DNA from: an uncultured Ruminococcus sp.
Lineage (GTDB): Bacteria > Bacillota > Clostridia > Oscillospirales > Acutalibacteraceae
Direction: 5' to 3'
Assembly: GCA_902785365.1 (NCBI GenBank)
Contig: CACZYC010000014.1
Coordinates: forward strand, 1-46,259
Length of the DNA: 46,259 nucleotides
Position numbers and translations under genes: made by a program. Under the pieces are notes generated by a model that ran no database searches, was not told the DNA's origin, and worked only from the letters and a program-made list of their open reading frames with translations. This document shows, piece by piece, positions 38,461-46,259 of this stretch (positions are counted from its first letter, which is position 1; each line of letters opens with the position of its first letter).

Positions 38461-40446
38461 TTATGATTTGAGCTTTTTAGCCAAAGCGGATTTTCTGGGG
38501 GCTTTTTTGGGGACTTTTTTCTTTGACTTTTCTTCCTTTTTGGGGCGTTCTTTCTTTTCGGCGAGTTTAAAGTAGCTTACGCTCAACGGCGGAACCGTGA
38601 TGCTAATGCTCTGCTCGCACCCGTGTATGGCGATGTCGGATGTCTCGATTCCTTTTCCGTTTAAAACACCAGAACCGCCGTAACGCGGGTCGTCGGTGTT
38701 AAACACTTCGTCATAGATTCCGTATTCGGGAACGCCGATGTGGTAATCCTCGTGCTTGAAAGGCTGGAAGTTGCACAGCACGATGATTTCGTCGCCGTTC
38801 TTTGAGATACGTCTGAAGGCTATTACGCTCTTGGTGTAATCGTCGTGATGAATCCAGTTAAAGCCTTCCCATTTGAAGTCAACCTCATACAGAGGTTTGT
38901 TATTTATATAGAAGTTGTTGAGGTCGCGATAGAAGTCGTTGAGCATTTTGTGGTTCTGGTCGTTAAGAACCGCCCAGTCGAGTTCCGTCTTGAAATCCCA
39001 TTCTTTTTCCTGAGCAATCTCACTGCCCATAAATATCAGTTTTTTGCCGGGGTGAGCCATCATATATGCCATAAACACACGCACGGAAGCGTACTTCTGC
39101 GCGGGGTCGCCAGGCATTTTTTCGATGAGGGAGTGTTTGCCGTACACAACCTCGTCGTGAGAAATCGGAAGAATAAACTTCTCGGAAAAAGCATAGAAGA
39201 AGCTGAACGTCAGACTGTCGTGATTAAACGGTCTCCAGAGCGGGTCAAGCGACATATAGTGGAGCATATCGTTCATCCAGCCCATATTCCATTTGTAGTC
39301 AAAGCCCAATCCGCCCTGCTCCACGGGAGCGGAAACGTGAGGCCATGAGGTGCTCTCCTCAGCTATCATCATAGCGTCGGGGTGATACTTATGGATAGAT
39401 GTGTTCATCTTTTTGATGAACTCAACAGCGTCAAAGTTTTCCTTGCCGCCTTCGTCGTTGGGGTCCCACTGACCTTTCGGACGGTTGTAGTCCAGATACA
39501 GCATTGAAGCCACCGCGTCAACACGGATTCCGTCAAAGTGGAAATTCTCAACCCAGAACATCGCGCTTGAAATGAGGAAGCTCAATACCTCGTAGCGGGC
39601 AAAGTTAAAGATGTATGTGCCCCATTCCTTGTGCTCGCCTTTGCGCTCACCCTCGTATTCGTAACAGCAGGTGCCGTCGAAGCGCGCCAGTCCGTGCTCA
39701 TCCTTGGGGAAGTGGGCGGGAACCCAGTCCAGAATAACGCCGATACCGTTCTGGTGGCACTGGTCAATTAAATATTTTAAGTCGTTCGGTTCACCGAAGC
39801 GTGAAGTCGGGGCATAGTAACCCGTAACCTGATATCCCCAGCTGTCGTCGAGAGGATACTCGGTTATAGGCATAAATTCAATGTGAGTATAGCCCATTTC
39901 CTTAACATAGGGGATGAGCTCATCAGCCAGTTTGCGGTAACTGAAGAAGTTGCCGTCCTCATATTTGCGCCACGAACCCGCCTGAATTTCGTAAATGTTC
40001 ATCGGCAGCTCGTCGTGAGGGTGCTCCTCCTTAAACTTGTACCATTCGTGGTCATACCACTCGTAGCTGTCGGGGTTATATACTATGGATGTATTGTCGG
40101 GGCGCGTTTCGGTATGAAAAGCATAGGGATCGGATTTGATAATTTTCTCAAACCAGGGGGTCTCTATGCAGAATTTATAGCGCGTGAACTCCGAGAGTCC
40201 TTCGATAAAAAGTTCCCACACGCCGTGATCGCCGAGCTTGTACATATAGTTGGACATATTATTCCAATCGTTAAACGGTCCGATAACCGACACCGTCAGG
40301 GCGTTGGGAGCCCATACACGGAAAATAACTCCGCTCTTGCCGTCGCGTTCAACAATATGCGCGCCTAAAGTTTCATAAGCGCGCACGGCGTCGCCGTCGC
40401 TGAACAGCTCAAGAGCAGTGCGGTTATCTTTCTGGATATAGCTCAT
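38461..40446 (-). CDS. glgB: 1,4-alpha-glucan branching enzyme with lysine-rich tail
   Basis: A 661-residue GH13 branching enzyme. An N-terminal CBM48-like domain (about 25-115) precedes the barrel: ILDWVPAHFP (238-247), GIRVDAVASM with nucleophile Asp310 (306-315), acid/base Glu363 in MMIAEEST, and ISHDEV near 418. The family normally ends with the beta domain around 625; here a 35-residue tail follows with about 16 Lys/Arg (KKERPKKEEKSKKKVPKKA). First gene of the glycogen operon; GGAGG precedes the ATG. Upstream (40447-40560) is AT-rich with several possible -10 boxes. Confidence 0.94.
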   Translation of the reverse strand: MSYIQKDNRTALELFSDGDAVRAYETLGAHIVERDGKSGVIFRVWAPNALTVSVIGPFNDWNNMSNYMYKLGDHGVWELFIEGLSEFTRYKFCIETPWFEKIIKSDPYAFHTETRPDNTSIVYNPDSYEWYDHEWYKFKEEHPHDELPMNIYEIQAGSWRKYEDGNFFSYRKLADELIPYVKEMGYTHIEFMPITEYPLDDSWGYQVTGYYAPTSRFGEPNDLKYLIDQCHQNGIGVILDWVPAHFPKDEHGLARFDGTCCYEYEGERKGEHKEWGTYIFNFARYEVLSFLISSAMFWVENFHFDGIRVDAVASMLYLDYNRPKGQWDPNDEGGKENFDAVEFIKKMNTSIHKYHPDAMMIAEESTSWPHVSAPVEQGGLGFDYKWNMGWMNDMLHYMSLDPLWRPFNHDSLTFSFFYAFSEKFILPISHDEVVYGKHSLIEKMPGDPAQKYASVRVFMAYMMAHPGKKLIFMGSEIAQEKEWDFKTELDWAVLNDQNHKMLNDFYRDLNNFYINNKPLYEVDFKWEGFNWIHHDDYTKSVIAFRRISKNGDEIIVLCNFQPFKHEDYHIGVPEYGIYDEVFNTDDPRYGGSGVLNGKGIETSDIAIHGCEQSISITVPPLSVSYFKLAEKKERPKKEEKSKKKVPKKAPRKSALAKKLKS

Positions 40447-40582
40447 TTCGGACCTCCTTTTGGTATATTTACCCTTTTACCCTTTTATACATAATATATA
40501 ATATCAAATATTATTAGCAAATTCAAGTCAAAATATAGTATTTTTAGCATAAATTTTCATCTTTTTTATTAAAATTTAATAA

Positions 40583-40615
40583 AAACAAAAAAATTCCGCT
40601 CTGAAGTGAGCGGAA
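40583..40615 (-). terminator. Second terminator after gap
   Basis: TTCCGCTC/GAGCGGAA stem with a six-base loop; on the minus strand followed by TTTTTTTG. With the hairpin at 40664 it forms a tandem pair shielding the glgB promoter from gap transcription. Confidence 0.75.
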
Positions 40616-40663
40616 CCTAAACGTATGTACTGACAGCTAAGCAAAAAGAAAGCGATACAGACA

Positions 40664-40693
40664 AATAAAAAAGGCTTCCCGAAGGAAGCCTTT
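40664..40693 (-). terminator. Terminator of gap
   Basis: AAAGGCTTCC/GGAAGCCTTT stem with CGAA loop; on the minus strand followed by TTTTATTTG, 22 bases after the gap stop. Confidence 0.85.
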
Positions 40694-40715
40694 CTATGCT
40701 TTTAGTTATCAGCTA

Positions 40716-41747
40716 TTAGCCTAATTCAGCAAAGTACTTGATTGTACGAACCATCTGGCTTGTGTAGCTGTTCTCGTTGTCATACCAGGAAACAACCTGA
40801 ACCTCATAGAGGTCGTCGCCGATAGGAGCTACCATTGTCTGAGTAGCGTCAAACAGTGAGCCGTATGTCATACCGATGATATCGGATGATACGATGGGAT
40901 CCTCGTTGTAACCGAAGGAAGCTGAAGCGGCAGCCTTCATAGCGGCGTTAATGCCTTCAACTGTAACATCCTTGCCCTTTACAACAGCTGTGAGGATTGT
41001 TGTTGAACCTGTGGGAACAGGAACACGCTGCGCGGAGCCGATGAGCTTGCCGTTGAGCTCGGGAATAACAAGACCGATAGCCTTAGCCGCGCCTGTTGAG
41101 TTAGGAACGATGTTGGCAGCGCCCGCTCTTGCTCTTCTCATATCGCCCTTTCTGTGAGGACCGTCGAGAATCATCTGGTCGCCTGTGTAAGCGTGGATTG
41201 TGCTCATGATACCGCTCTGGATGGCAGCGTACTTATTAAGAGTGTCAGCCATGGGAGCGAGGCAGTTTGTTGTGCAGGAAGCAGCGGAGATGATTTTGTC
41301 ATCAGCTGTAAGGATATCCTCGTTAACTGAGAATACAACTGTGGGAAGATCGTTGCCCGCGGGAGCGGAGATTACAACCTTCTTTGCGCCTGCGTCGATG
41401 TGTGCCTGGCTCTTAGCCTTTGAGCAATAGAAACCTGTGCACTCAAGAACAACGTCAACGCCGATTTCACCCCAGGGAAGCTCGGCAGCGTTGGGCTTAG
41501 CGTAAATTGTGATTTCCTTACCATCAACGATGATGGAGTTCTCGCCTGCCTCTACTGTGTGGAGATTCTCTCCGATAGCACCGCAATAGCCCTTCTGAGC
41601 TGTGTCGTACTTTAAGAGGTTAGCGAGCATTTTGGGATCTGTAAGGTCGTTGATAGCAACAACTTCATATCCCGGTGCGCCAAACATCTGTCTGAACGCG
41701 AGACGGCCGATACGGCCGAAACCATTAATAGCAACTTTTACTGACAT
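40716..41747 (-). CDS. gap: Glyceraldehyde-3-phosphate dehydrogenase
   Basis: A 343-residue GAPDH of glycolysis. The NAD loop INGFGRIGR (7-15), the NAD-selecting Asp34 in INDLTD, catalytic Cys158 in ASCTTNC and His185 in [10 protein letters not shown] are intact, with [15 protein letters not shown] near the end. Its own strong promoter and double terminator indicate a monocistronic, highly expressed gene; codon use (mostly GCT, GTT, AAG) agrees. AAGGAGGG precedes the ATG. Confidence 0.97.
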   Translation of the reverse strand: MSVKVAINGFGRIGRLAFRQMFGAPGYEVVAINDLTDPKMLANLLKYDTAQKGYCGAIGENLHTVEAGENSIIVDGKEITIYAKPNAAELPWGEIGVDVVLECTGFYCSKAKSQAHIDAGAKKVVISAPAGNDLPTVVFSVNEDILTADDKIISAASCTTNCLAPMADTLNKYAAIQSGIMSTIHAYTGDQMILDGPHRKGDMRRARAGAANIVPNSTGAAKAIGLVIPELNGKLIGSAQRVPVPTGSTTILTAVVKGKDVTVEGINAAMKAAASASFGYNEDPIVSSDIIGMTYGSLFDATQTMVAPIGDDLYEVQVVSWYDNENSYTSQMVRTIKYFAELG

Positions 41748-41783
41748 AGTAAAGCCCTCCTTGATTAAATTTGGTCAACTTTA

Positions 41784-41812
41784 ATTATATTGTATTTTAA
41801 TGGTAATTGCAA
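41784..41812 (-). promoter_or_regulatory. Sigma-A promoter for gap
   Basis: On the minus strand TTGCAA (41812-41807), 17-base spacer, TATAAT (41789-41784). Confidence 0.8.
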
Positions 41813-41873
41813 GCGTTTTTTTAAAAAAACCCACAGCCGTTCATTGGGGGGAGGGAAAGCAGAAAATTTTTTA

Positions 41874-41902
41874 TTGACTTTTTGGTGAATTTAAGTTACT
41901 AT
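41874..41902 (+). promoter_or_regulatory. Promoter upstream of rny, separated from it by a MITE
   Basis: TTGACT (41874-41879), 17-base spacer, TACTAT (41897-41902). The only plus-strand gene downstream is rny, 500 bases away beyond the element at 41952-42234, giving a long structured leader if this is its promoter. Confidence 0.6.
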
Positions 41903-41951
41903 ATATATGTATATGTATGTTTATGCGTATACCTATTTCACAATCAGACTC

Positions 41952-42234
41952 TTAAGCCAGTGAGAGTTGAATCCGATTTAGCCTTAAATTTGCCAAATTC
42001 CGCTTTTTTAGGCTTGTCGGTCTCGGCAGGCGTCAGCCTGCACTCGACCTTACGCACCTAAAACGCAAAATTATATTAAAATTTCAGGTGCGAAGCAGTT
42101 TGTATCGTGCAGTTTTAGGTCGAGACAAGGAAAAATCAGCAAGATATACTGACGTATTGTTACTGGTTTTGACGCAGTATCGGGCAAAAACTGCTGATAC
42201 AAACCTAAATGGATTCGACTCTCACTGGCTTAAA
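41952..42234. mobile_element. MITE with TTAAGCCAGTGAGAG termini
   Basis: A 283-base element. The left end TTAAGCCAGTGAGAGTTGAA is the complement of the right end TTCGACTCTCACTGGCTTAA with one mismatch, and pairing goes on for about ten more bases (ATCC, ATTTAG). A second inverted pair lies inside: GTTTGTATCGTGCAGTTTT (about 42098-42116) against AAAAACTGCTGATACAAAC (about 42186-42204), plus a GCAGGCGTCAGCCTGC stem. TTAA at both tips may be the target duplication. A 62-codon frame across it is judged non-coding. The remaining 42235-42400 has no recognised feature. Confidence 0.8.
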
Positions 42235-42408
42235 GCCGTTATTTATAGATATTTTGTATTTAGTAATCACTACTAAGCGTACGCTTAAAAACAGCGCTGC
42301 GCTTTCAAAATATTGATACCAAAATTGAATATCTTGCTTAACGGCACCAAGAGTTGATTTTTGTTTTTGAATTAAACTTAAAAAACATCAAATCAAGGAG
42401 GTGTCAAG

Positions 42409-43962
42409 ATGTCGGTTGTACTTGCGATTATTTTAATTGCAGCCGCCGCGGTCGTTTCGGGAGTTCTGTTCTTTGTTATCGGAATGACCTACCGCAAAAA
42501 AGTGGCGGAAAAACAAATCGGCAGTGCTGAACAAGAGGCCAACAAGATTGTGTCCGAGGCTATGAAGAACGCCGAGGCAAAGAAAAAAGAGGCTATTCTT
42601 GAGGGTAAGGATGAAATCCACCGCCTGCGCAACGAGAGCGAAAAAGAACTCTCCGACCGCCGACGTGAGGTCCAGCGTCAGGAAAGACGTATTCAGCAGA
42701 AAGAAGAAAACCTTGACAAGAAGATGAACAATCTTGAAGTCAAGGAAGAAAAAGTAGCTAAAAAGCTAAAAGAAGCCGAGGCTAAGGTAGCCGAGGTTGA
42801 GCAGGTCAAAAAAAGCCAGTTTGAAATGCTTGAGCGCATTTCGGGTTACACAGCCGAGCAGGCTAAGGCTTATCTGCTCGAACAGCTCGACAACGAGCTT
42901 GACCACGAAAAGTCTGTAAAAATCCTCGAATATGAGGAGCAGCTTAAGGACGAGAGCGAAAAACTCGCCCGCAAAATTATTTCGCTGTCTATCCAGCGCC
43001 TCGCCGCTGAGCAGGTCAGCGAGGCTACGGTATCCGTAGTCGCTCTGCCCAATGATGAAATGAAGGGCAGAATCATCGGACGCGAGGGCAGAAACATCCG
43101 CGCTATTGAAAACGCCACAGGCGTTGACTTGATTATTGACGATACTCCCGAGGCTATCACGCTGTCAAGCTTTGAGCCTGTAAGACGTGAGATTGCCAGA
43201 GTAGCACTGGAGAAGCTTATCTCCGACGGACGTATTCACCCCGCAAGAATCGAAGAAATGATAGACAAGGCTCGCCGCGAGGTTAATCAGAAGATTAAAC
43301 AAGCGGGTGAAAGAGCCGTGCTCGATACAGGTATCCGAGGCATCCACCACGAGCTTGTCAAGCTTCTCGGTAAACTCCGCTATCGTACCAGCTACGGTCA
43401 GAACGTGCTCGACCACAGCCTGGAGGTTGCGTACATATCGGGTATGATTGCTTCCGAGCTCGGACTTGACCCGACTGTCGCCAAGAGAGCGGGACTTCTC
43501 CACGATATCGGTAAGGCGCTTGACCACGAGATGGAAGGCAGCCACGTTGAACTCGGCGTTGATGTTTGCCGCAAGTATAAGGAAAGCGACGCTGTCATTC
43601 ACGCTGTTCAGGCTCACCACGGCGATGTTGAGGCAAAGACGGTTGTAGCGTGTATTGTACAGGCGGCTGACGCTATTTCAGCGGCGCGTCCCGGCGCAAG
43701 ACGTGAGAATCTTGAAAACTACATCAAGAGACTCCAGAAGCTTGAGGAAGTCGCTTCCTCGTTCAAGGGCGTTGAAAGCTCCTACGCTATTCAGGCAGGC
43801 CGCGAAATCCGCATTATGGTTAAGCCCGAAAGCGTCAAGGACGACCGTATGGTTCCTCTCGCCAGAGAGATTTGTAAGAAAATCGAGGAGGACCTCGAGT
43901 ATCCCGGTCAGATTAAGGTCAACATCATCCGCGAATCACGCGCAGTTGACTTTGCTAAATAA
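42409..43962 (+). CDS. rny: Ribonuclease Y
   Basis: A 517-residue membrane-bound endoribonuclease that starts mRNA decay in Firmicutes. An N-terminal membrane helix (3-26), a long charged coiled coil (about 30-190), a KH RNA-binding domain ([15 protein letters not shown] near 220-235) and an HD phosphohydrolase domain with [12 protein letters not shown] near 362-373 are present in the usual order. AAGGAGGTG precedes the ATG. Its Bacillus regulator RicT is encoded at 2654. Monocistronic: a terminator follows. Confidence 0.96.
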   Translation: MSVVLAIILIAAAAVVSGVLFFVIGMTYRKKVAEKQIGSAEQEANKIVSEAMKNAEAKKKEAILEGKDEIHRLRNESEKELSDRRREVQRQERRIQQKEENLDKKMNNLEVKEEKVAKKLKEAEAKVAEVEQVKKSQFEMLERISGYTAEQAKAYLLEQLDNELDHEKSVKILEYEEQLKDESEKLARKIISLSIQRLAAEQVSEATVSVVALPNDEMKGRIIGREGRNIRAIENATGVDLIIDDTPEAITLSSFEPVRREIARVALEKLISDGRIHPARIEEMIDKARREVNQKIKQAGERAVLDTGIRGIHHELVKLLGKLRYRTSYGQNVLDHSLEVAYISGMIASELGLDPTVAKRAGLLHDIGKALDHEMEGSHVELGVDVCRKYKESDAVIHAVQAHHGDVEAKTVVACIVQAADAISAARPGARRENLENYIKRLQKLEEVASSFKGVESSYAIQAGREIRIMVKPESVKDDRMVPLAREICKKIEEDLEYPGQIKVNIIRESRAVDFAK

Positions 43963-43978
43963 TATTAATATTAATGAT

Positions 43979-44015
43979 AAAAGGATTGTTCCAATCGGAG
44001 CAATCCTTTTTTATC
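43979..44015 (+). terminator. Terminator of rny
   Basis: AAAAGGATTG/CAATCCTTTT stem with a 12-base loop and T tract, about 17 bases after the stop. Confidence 0.85.
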
Positions 44016-44083
44016 TTCACAATTCTTCACAAAGTTTCATTTTAATGTCAGCGTTTTTTCACTTCGTTTTCTCATTAGGGGGG

Positions 44084-44103
44084 TATAGTATAGCCACAGT
44101 CAA
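44084..44103 (+). promoter_or_regulatory. TATAGTATAGCCACAGTCAA promoter-like block
   Basis: The TATAGCCACAGTCAA portion is identical to the -10 and start region of chagasin-like gene A (18331-18345) and nearly so to gene B. The upstream ACAACAAAA operator is not present here. Confidence 0.5.
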
Positions 44104-44120
44104 ACAAGGAGATGATGAAA

Positions 44121-46127
44121 ATGACACACAAAAGAATAGTGAAAAACACAGTAATGATTGCGCTTGTAATTATACTGGCGTGCAGTTCGGTTTTAACATT
44201 TATCTTTATAGGAAACAGCCCGAACAGCTGCAGCGCTCCGCCGATGATTTCGGACGGTAACGGACCTCCGGGAATGAACGGCGGCACCGACAACTCAGAC
44301 AATCAGCAAAACGGAAAACCGCCTCAGATGCCGGATAATAACGATGGAAACTCCGATAATCAGCAGAACGGACAACCGCCTCAGATGAACGGAAATTCCG
44401 ACAATCAGGATAACACCCAAAAGGGTTGGGTTCCGGACAATGACAGTAATTCCGATAATTCAAAAAGTCAGCAGAGCAATACTCCGCAGACAAACGAAAA
44501 ATCAGACAGCTCGGACAATGCCCCAAAAGGCTGGGTTCCCGACGACAGCGACACAGACGCGAAGCAAAGCGGACAGACTTCTCATCAGAACAATAATACC
44601 GCGAAAACCTCAATGCAGGGCAATATCCACTTTGGTCCCGACAACACCCTGAAATACAGTCTTTTCGTTGTACAGTCGCTCTTTATCGCGATGATTGTTG
44701 TCTATCTGATAATGTCAGGCTTCAACAAAAAGAGCTTCAGAGAAACCCTGCGCGGGATGAATGTTTTAATAGTATATATTATAATCACGCTTATTCTGAC
44801 CACAGTTCTGACAACGGGAGAAATCGCGGCGACAAATATATTTAAACAGCCTCAGATTGCACAGAGTCAAGGACTTCCCGATAACGCTCAGAACAGTAAT
44901 CAGCAAAACGGGCAGGGCAATATGCCTGGCGGAAACAACCAGAGCGCCGATGTGGAAGCGTCGGGAGCTGCAACGGTAGAATCCGAAAAGACACTGTCCG
45001 AAAACAGCTACAGCTCAAGCAAAAGTGACGAGAGCGCGATACTCGTTCAAAACGGCGGCAAAGCCGAGGTGGACGGCGCGACAATTGAAAAATCGGGCGA
45101 CAGTACAAATACCGAGAACTCAGAGTTCAACGGAATCAACGCGGGAATCCTCGTAAAAGAGGATTCCTCCGCCACAATAAAGAACGCCACGATTAACACC
45201 TCGTCAAAGGGAGCTAACGCAGTATTTTCAACAGGAGAAAACTCCAAAATAAAGATAAGTGACTCGACAATCACTACAACAGGTGAGAGCTCCGCGCGCG
45301 GGCTTGACGCTACCTACGGTGGATATATCGAAGCCGAGAATGTAAAGATTACCACCAAAGGCGGCTCCTGCGCCGCCCTCGCAACAGACAGAGGCGAGGG
45401 CACTGTTAAGGCGAGCAACTCCAGGCTCACCACTAACGGCGCGGGCTCTCCTGTGATATATTCAACAGGCGATATCTCGACAACCAATTGTACGGGAACG
45501 GCTAACGGCGCTCAGATTGCCGTGGTTGAGGGCAAGAACAAGGCGACAATTACATCCTCAAAGATGACTTGCGCAGCCACAGGCAACCGAGGTGACACAG
45601 ATCAGGCGGGCGTGATGGTATACCAGAGTATGTCGGGTGACGCTGGCGAGGGCAAAGGCGCCTTCAACGCGACCGACTCCACTCTTACCATAGATAAAAC
45701 ATCCGATAATTACAAAACAGCTCCAATGTTTTTTGTAACCAACACCACTGCCGAAATTAACCTCAAAAACACTAAGCTTAATTTCGGCAGCGGTACACTC
45801 CTCGACGCCGAGGGCACAAGCGAATGGGGCAACAGCGGAAATAACGGCGGCAACGTCACGCTCAACGCCGCAAATCAAACTCTTGAGGGTGATGTTAAGA
45901 TTGACAAGATTTCCACACTCGAAATGAACCTCAAGAATTCAACCTACAAAGGCGCAATCAACGGCGACAACACCGCCAAGAGCGTAAAGCTCACGCTCGA
46001 CAAGAACTCCAAAATCACACTGACAGGAGACTGTTATGTAACAGAGCTTGATAACGCCGACAGCTCAAACAGCAACATTAACTTCAACGGATACAAGCTG
46101 TATGTGAACGGTAAGGAAGTAAAATAA
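44121..46127 (+). CDS. Membrane-anchored beta-helix protein with Asn/Gln/Pro-rich repeats
   Basis: A 668-residue surface protein. A first membrane helix (about 9-31) is followed by a 130-residue low-complexity stretch with repeats SDNQQNGxPPQM and KGWVPDxDS, then two more helices (about 178-200 and 216-240), a second Gln/Asn-rich stretch and, from about 290, an extracellular parallel beta-helix (repeats like SDSTITTTGE, NATINTSSKGAN). Three helices put the beta-helix and the first low-complexity loop on the outside. No enzyme motif is seen; adhesion or glycan binding is plausible. AAGGAG is nine bases before the ATG at 44121; in-frame ATGs at 44112 and 44115 are too close to it. Confidence 0.75.
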   Translation: MTHKRIVKNTVMIALVIILACSSVLTFIFIGNSPNSCSAPPMISDGNGPPGMNGGTDNSDNQQNGKPPQMPDNNDGNSDNQQNGQPPQMNGNSDNQDNTQKGWVPDNDSNSDNSKSQQSNTPQTNEKSDSSDNAPKGWVPDDSDTDAKQSGQTSHQNNNTAKTSMQGNIHFGPDNTLKYSLFVVQSLFIAMIVVYLIMSGFNKKSFRETLRGMNVLIVYIIITLILTTVLTTGEIAATNIFKQPQIAQSQGLPDNAQNSNQQNGQGNMPGGNNQSADVEASGAATVESEKTLSENSYSSSKSDESAILVQNGGKAEVDGATIEKSGDSTNTENSEFNGINAGILVKEDSSATIKNATINTSSKGANAVFSTGENSKIKISDSTITTTGESSARGLDATYGGYIEAENVKITTKGGSCAALATDRGEGTVKASNSRLTTNGAGSPVIYSTGDISTTNCTGTANGAQIAVVEGKNKATITSSKMTCAATGNRGDTDQAGVMVYQSMSGDAGEGKGAFNATDSTLTIDKTSDNYKTAPMFFVTNTTAEINLKNTKLNFGSGTLLDAEGTSEWGNSGNNGGNVTLNAANQTLEGDVKIDKISTLEMNLKNSTYKGAINGDNTAKSVKLTLDKNSKITLTGDCYVTELDNADSSNSNINFNGYKLYVNGKEVK

Positions 46128-46184
46128 TTAAAAACTTATAATGAAAACGGCTTCCCGAACGGGCAATATCATTTAGTTAAGGAA

Positions 46185-46221
46185 CAAGACACTCACGAAA
46201 AGTGGGTGCCTTGTTTTTTTT
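46185..46221 (+). terminator. Terminator after the beta-helix gene
   Basis: CAAGACACTCAC/GTGGGTGCCTTG stem (one G-U) with a short loop and eight T. The window then ends in a TTGACA (46254-46259) that may be the -35 of the next gene. Confidence 0.85.
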
Positions 46222-46259
46222 GAAACAATTTTAAGAAATTTTTAATAAAAGGCTTGACA

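Noticed and set aside
42088..42276. 62-codon frame upstream of rny
   Set aside because: It spans the inner inverted repeat and the right end of the MITE and has no ribosome site.
46254..46259. TTGACA at the end of the window as a promoter
   Set aside because: The -10 region is beyond the window, so it cannot be judged.

Overview
The window reads as a chromosomal segment of a spore-forming, fermentative gut-type Clostridia, most likely Oscillospiraceae/Ruminococcaceae (Ruminococcus-like). This is inferred from a spoIIAA-spoIIAB-sigF operon, the Firmicutes order holB-ricT-(fdx)-trmN6-rsmI, the four-gene glgB-glgC-glgD-glgA glycogen operon with a separate GlgD subunit, an archaeal-type ProRS, GG-rich Shine-Dalgarno sites with frequent TTG/GTG starts, and many large secreted beta-helix, CotH and Ig-like proteins. 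No species name can be given from sequence alone.

Layout. 1-1.2 kb: three small uncharacterised minus-strand genes. 1.2-8.4 kb: plus-strand housekeeping block (phosphodiesterase, holB, ricT, ferredoxin, trmN6, rsmI, folC) ending in the sigma-F sporulation operon. 8.5-11.4 kb: metA (acetyl-type by residue 111) and proS on the minus strand. 11.5-18.2 kb: cysK, pncB, a secreted GH53 galactanase/beta-helix fusion, and a ClC transporter. 18.3-22 kb: two secreted chagasin-like proteins in inverted orientation flanking a three-gene membrane/DUF6765/HdeD-like cassette. 22-28.5 kb: CotH kinase-like secreted protein, HAD lipoprotein phosphatase, a beta-helix surface protein and a 54-residue peptide gene. 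28.6-34.4 kb: a membrane protein with repeated acidic-aromatic motifs, an initiator-type tRNA with a disrupted T-stem, metG, tatD and an esterase lipoprotein. 34.6-41.8 kb: glgA, glgD, glgC, glgB and gap, all minus strand. 42-46 kb: rny (RNase Y) and a large membrane-anchored beta-helix protein.

The intergenic spaces carry at least four dispersed repeat families: (i) heptamer arrays of TCAGTGN at six sites, always in the same sense as the gene that has just ended and at four sites touching its stop codon; (ii) three 170-300 bp MITE-like elements with GCCCTCCC.../...GGAAGGC ends; (iii) four copies of a TGTCATCCTGAGC palindrome; (iv) a 283 bp MITE with TTAAGCCAGTGAGAG termini upstream of rny. 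These are the most distinctive unexplained structure here.

Themes: RicT and RNase Y, partners in RNA maturation in Bacillus, are both present; MetRS sits beside an initiator-type tRNA; ADP-glucose synthesis and use are in one operon next to gap; several exported proteins (galactanase, esterase, CotH, beta-helix proteins, protease-inhibitor-like proteins) suggest a polysaccharide-using cell surface. All functional calls are from reading motifs, without database searches.
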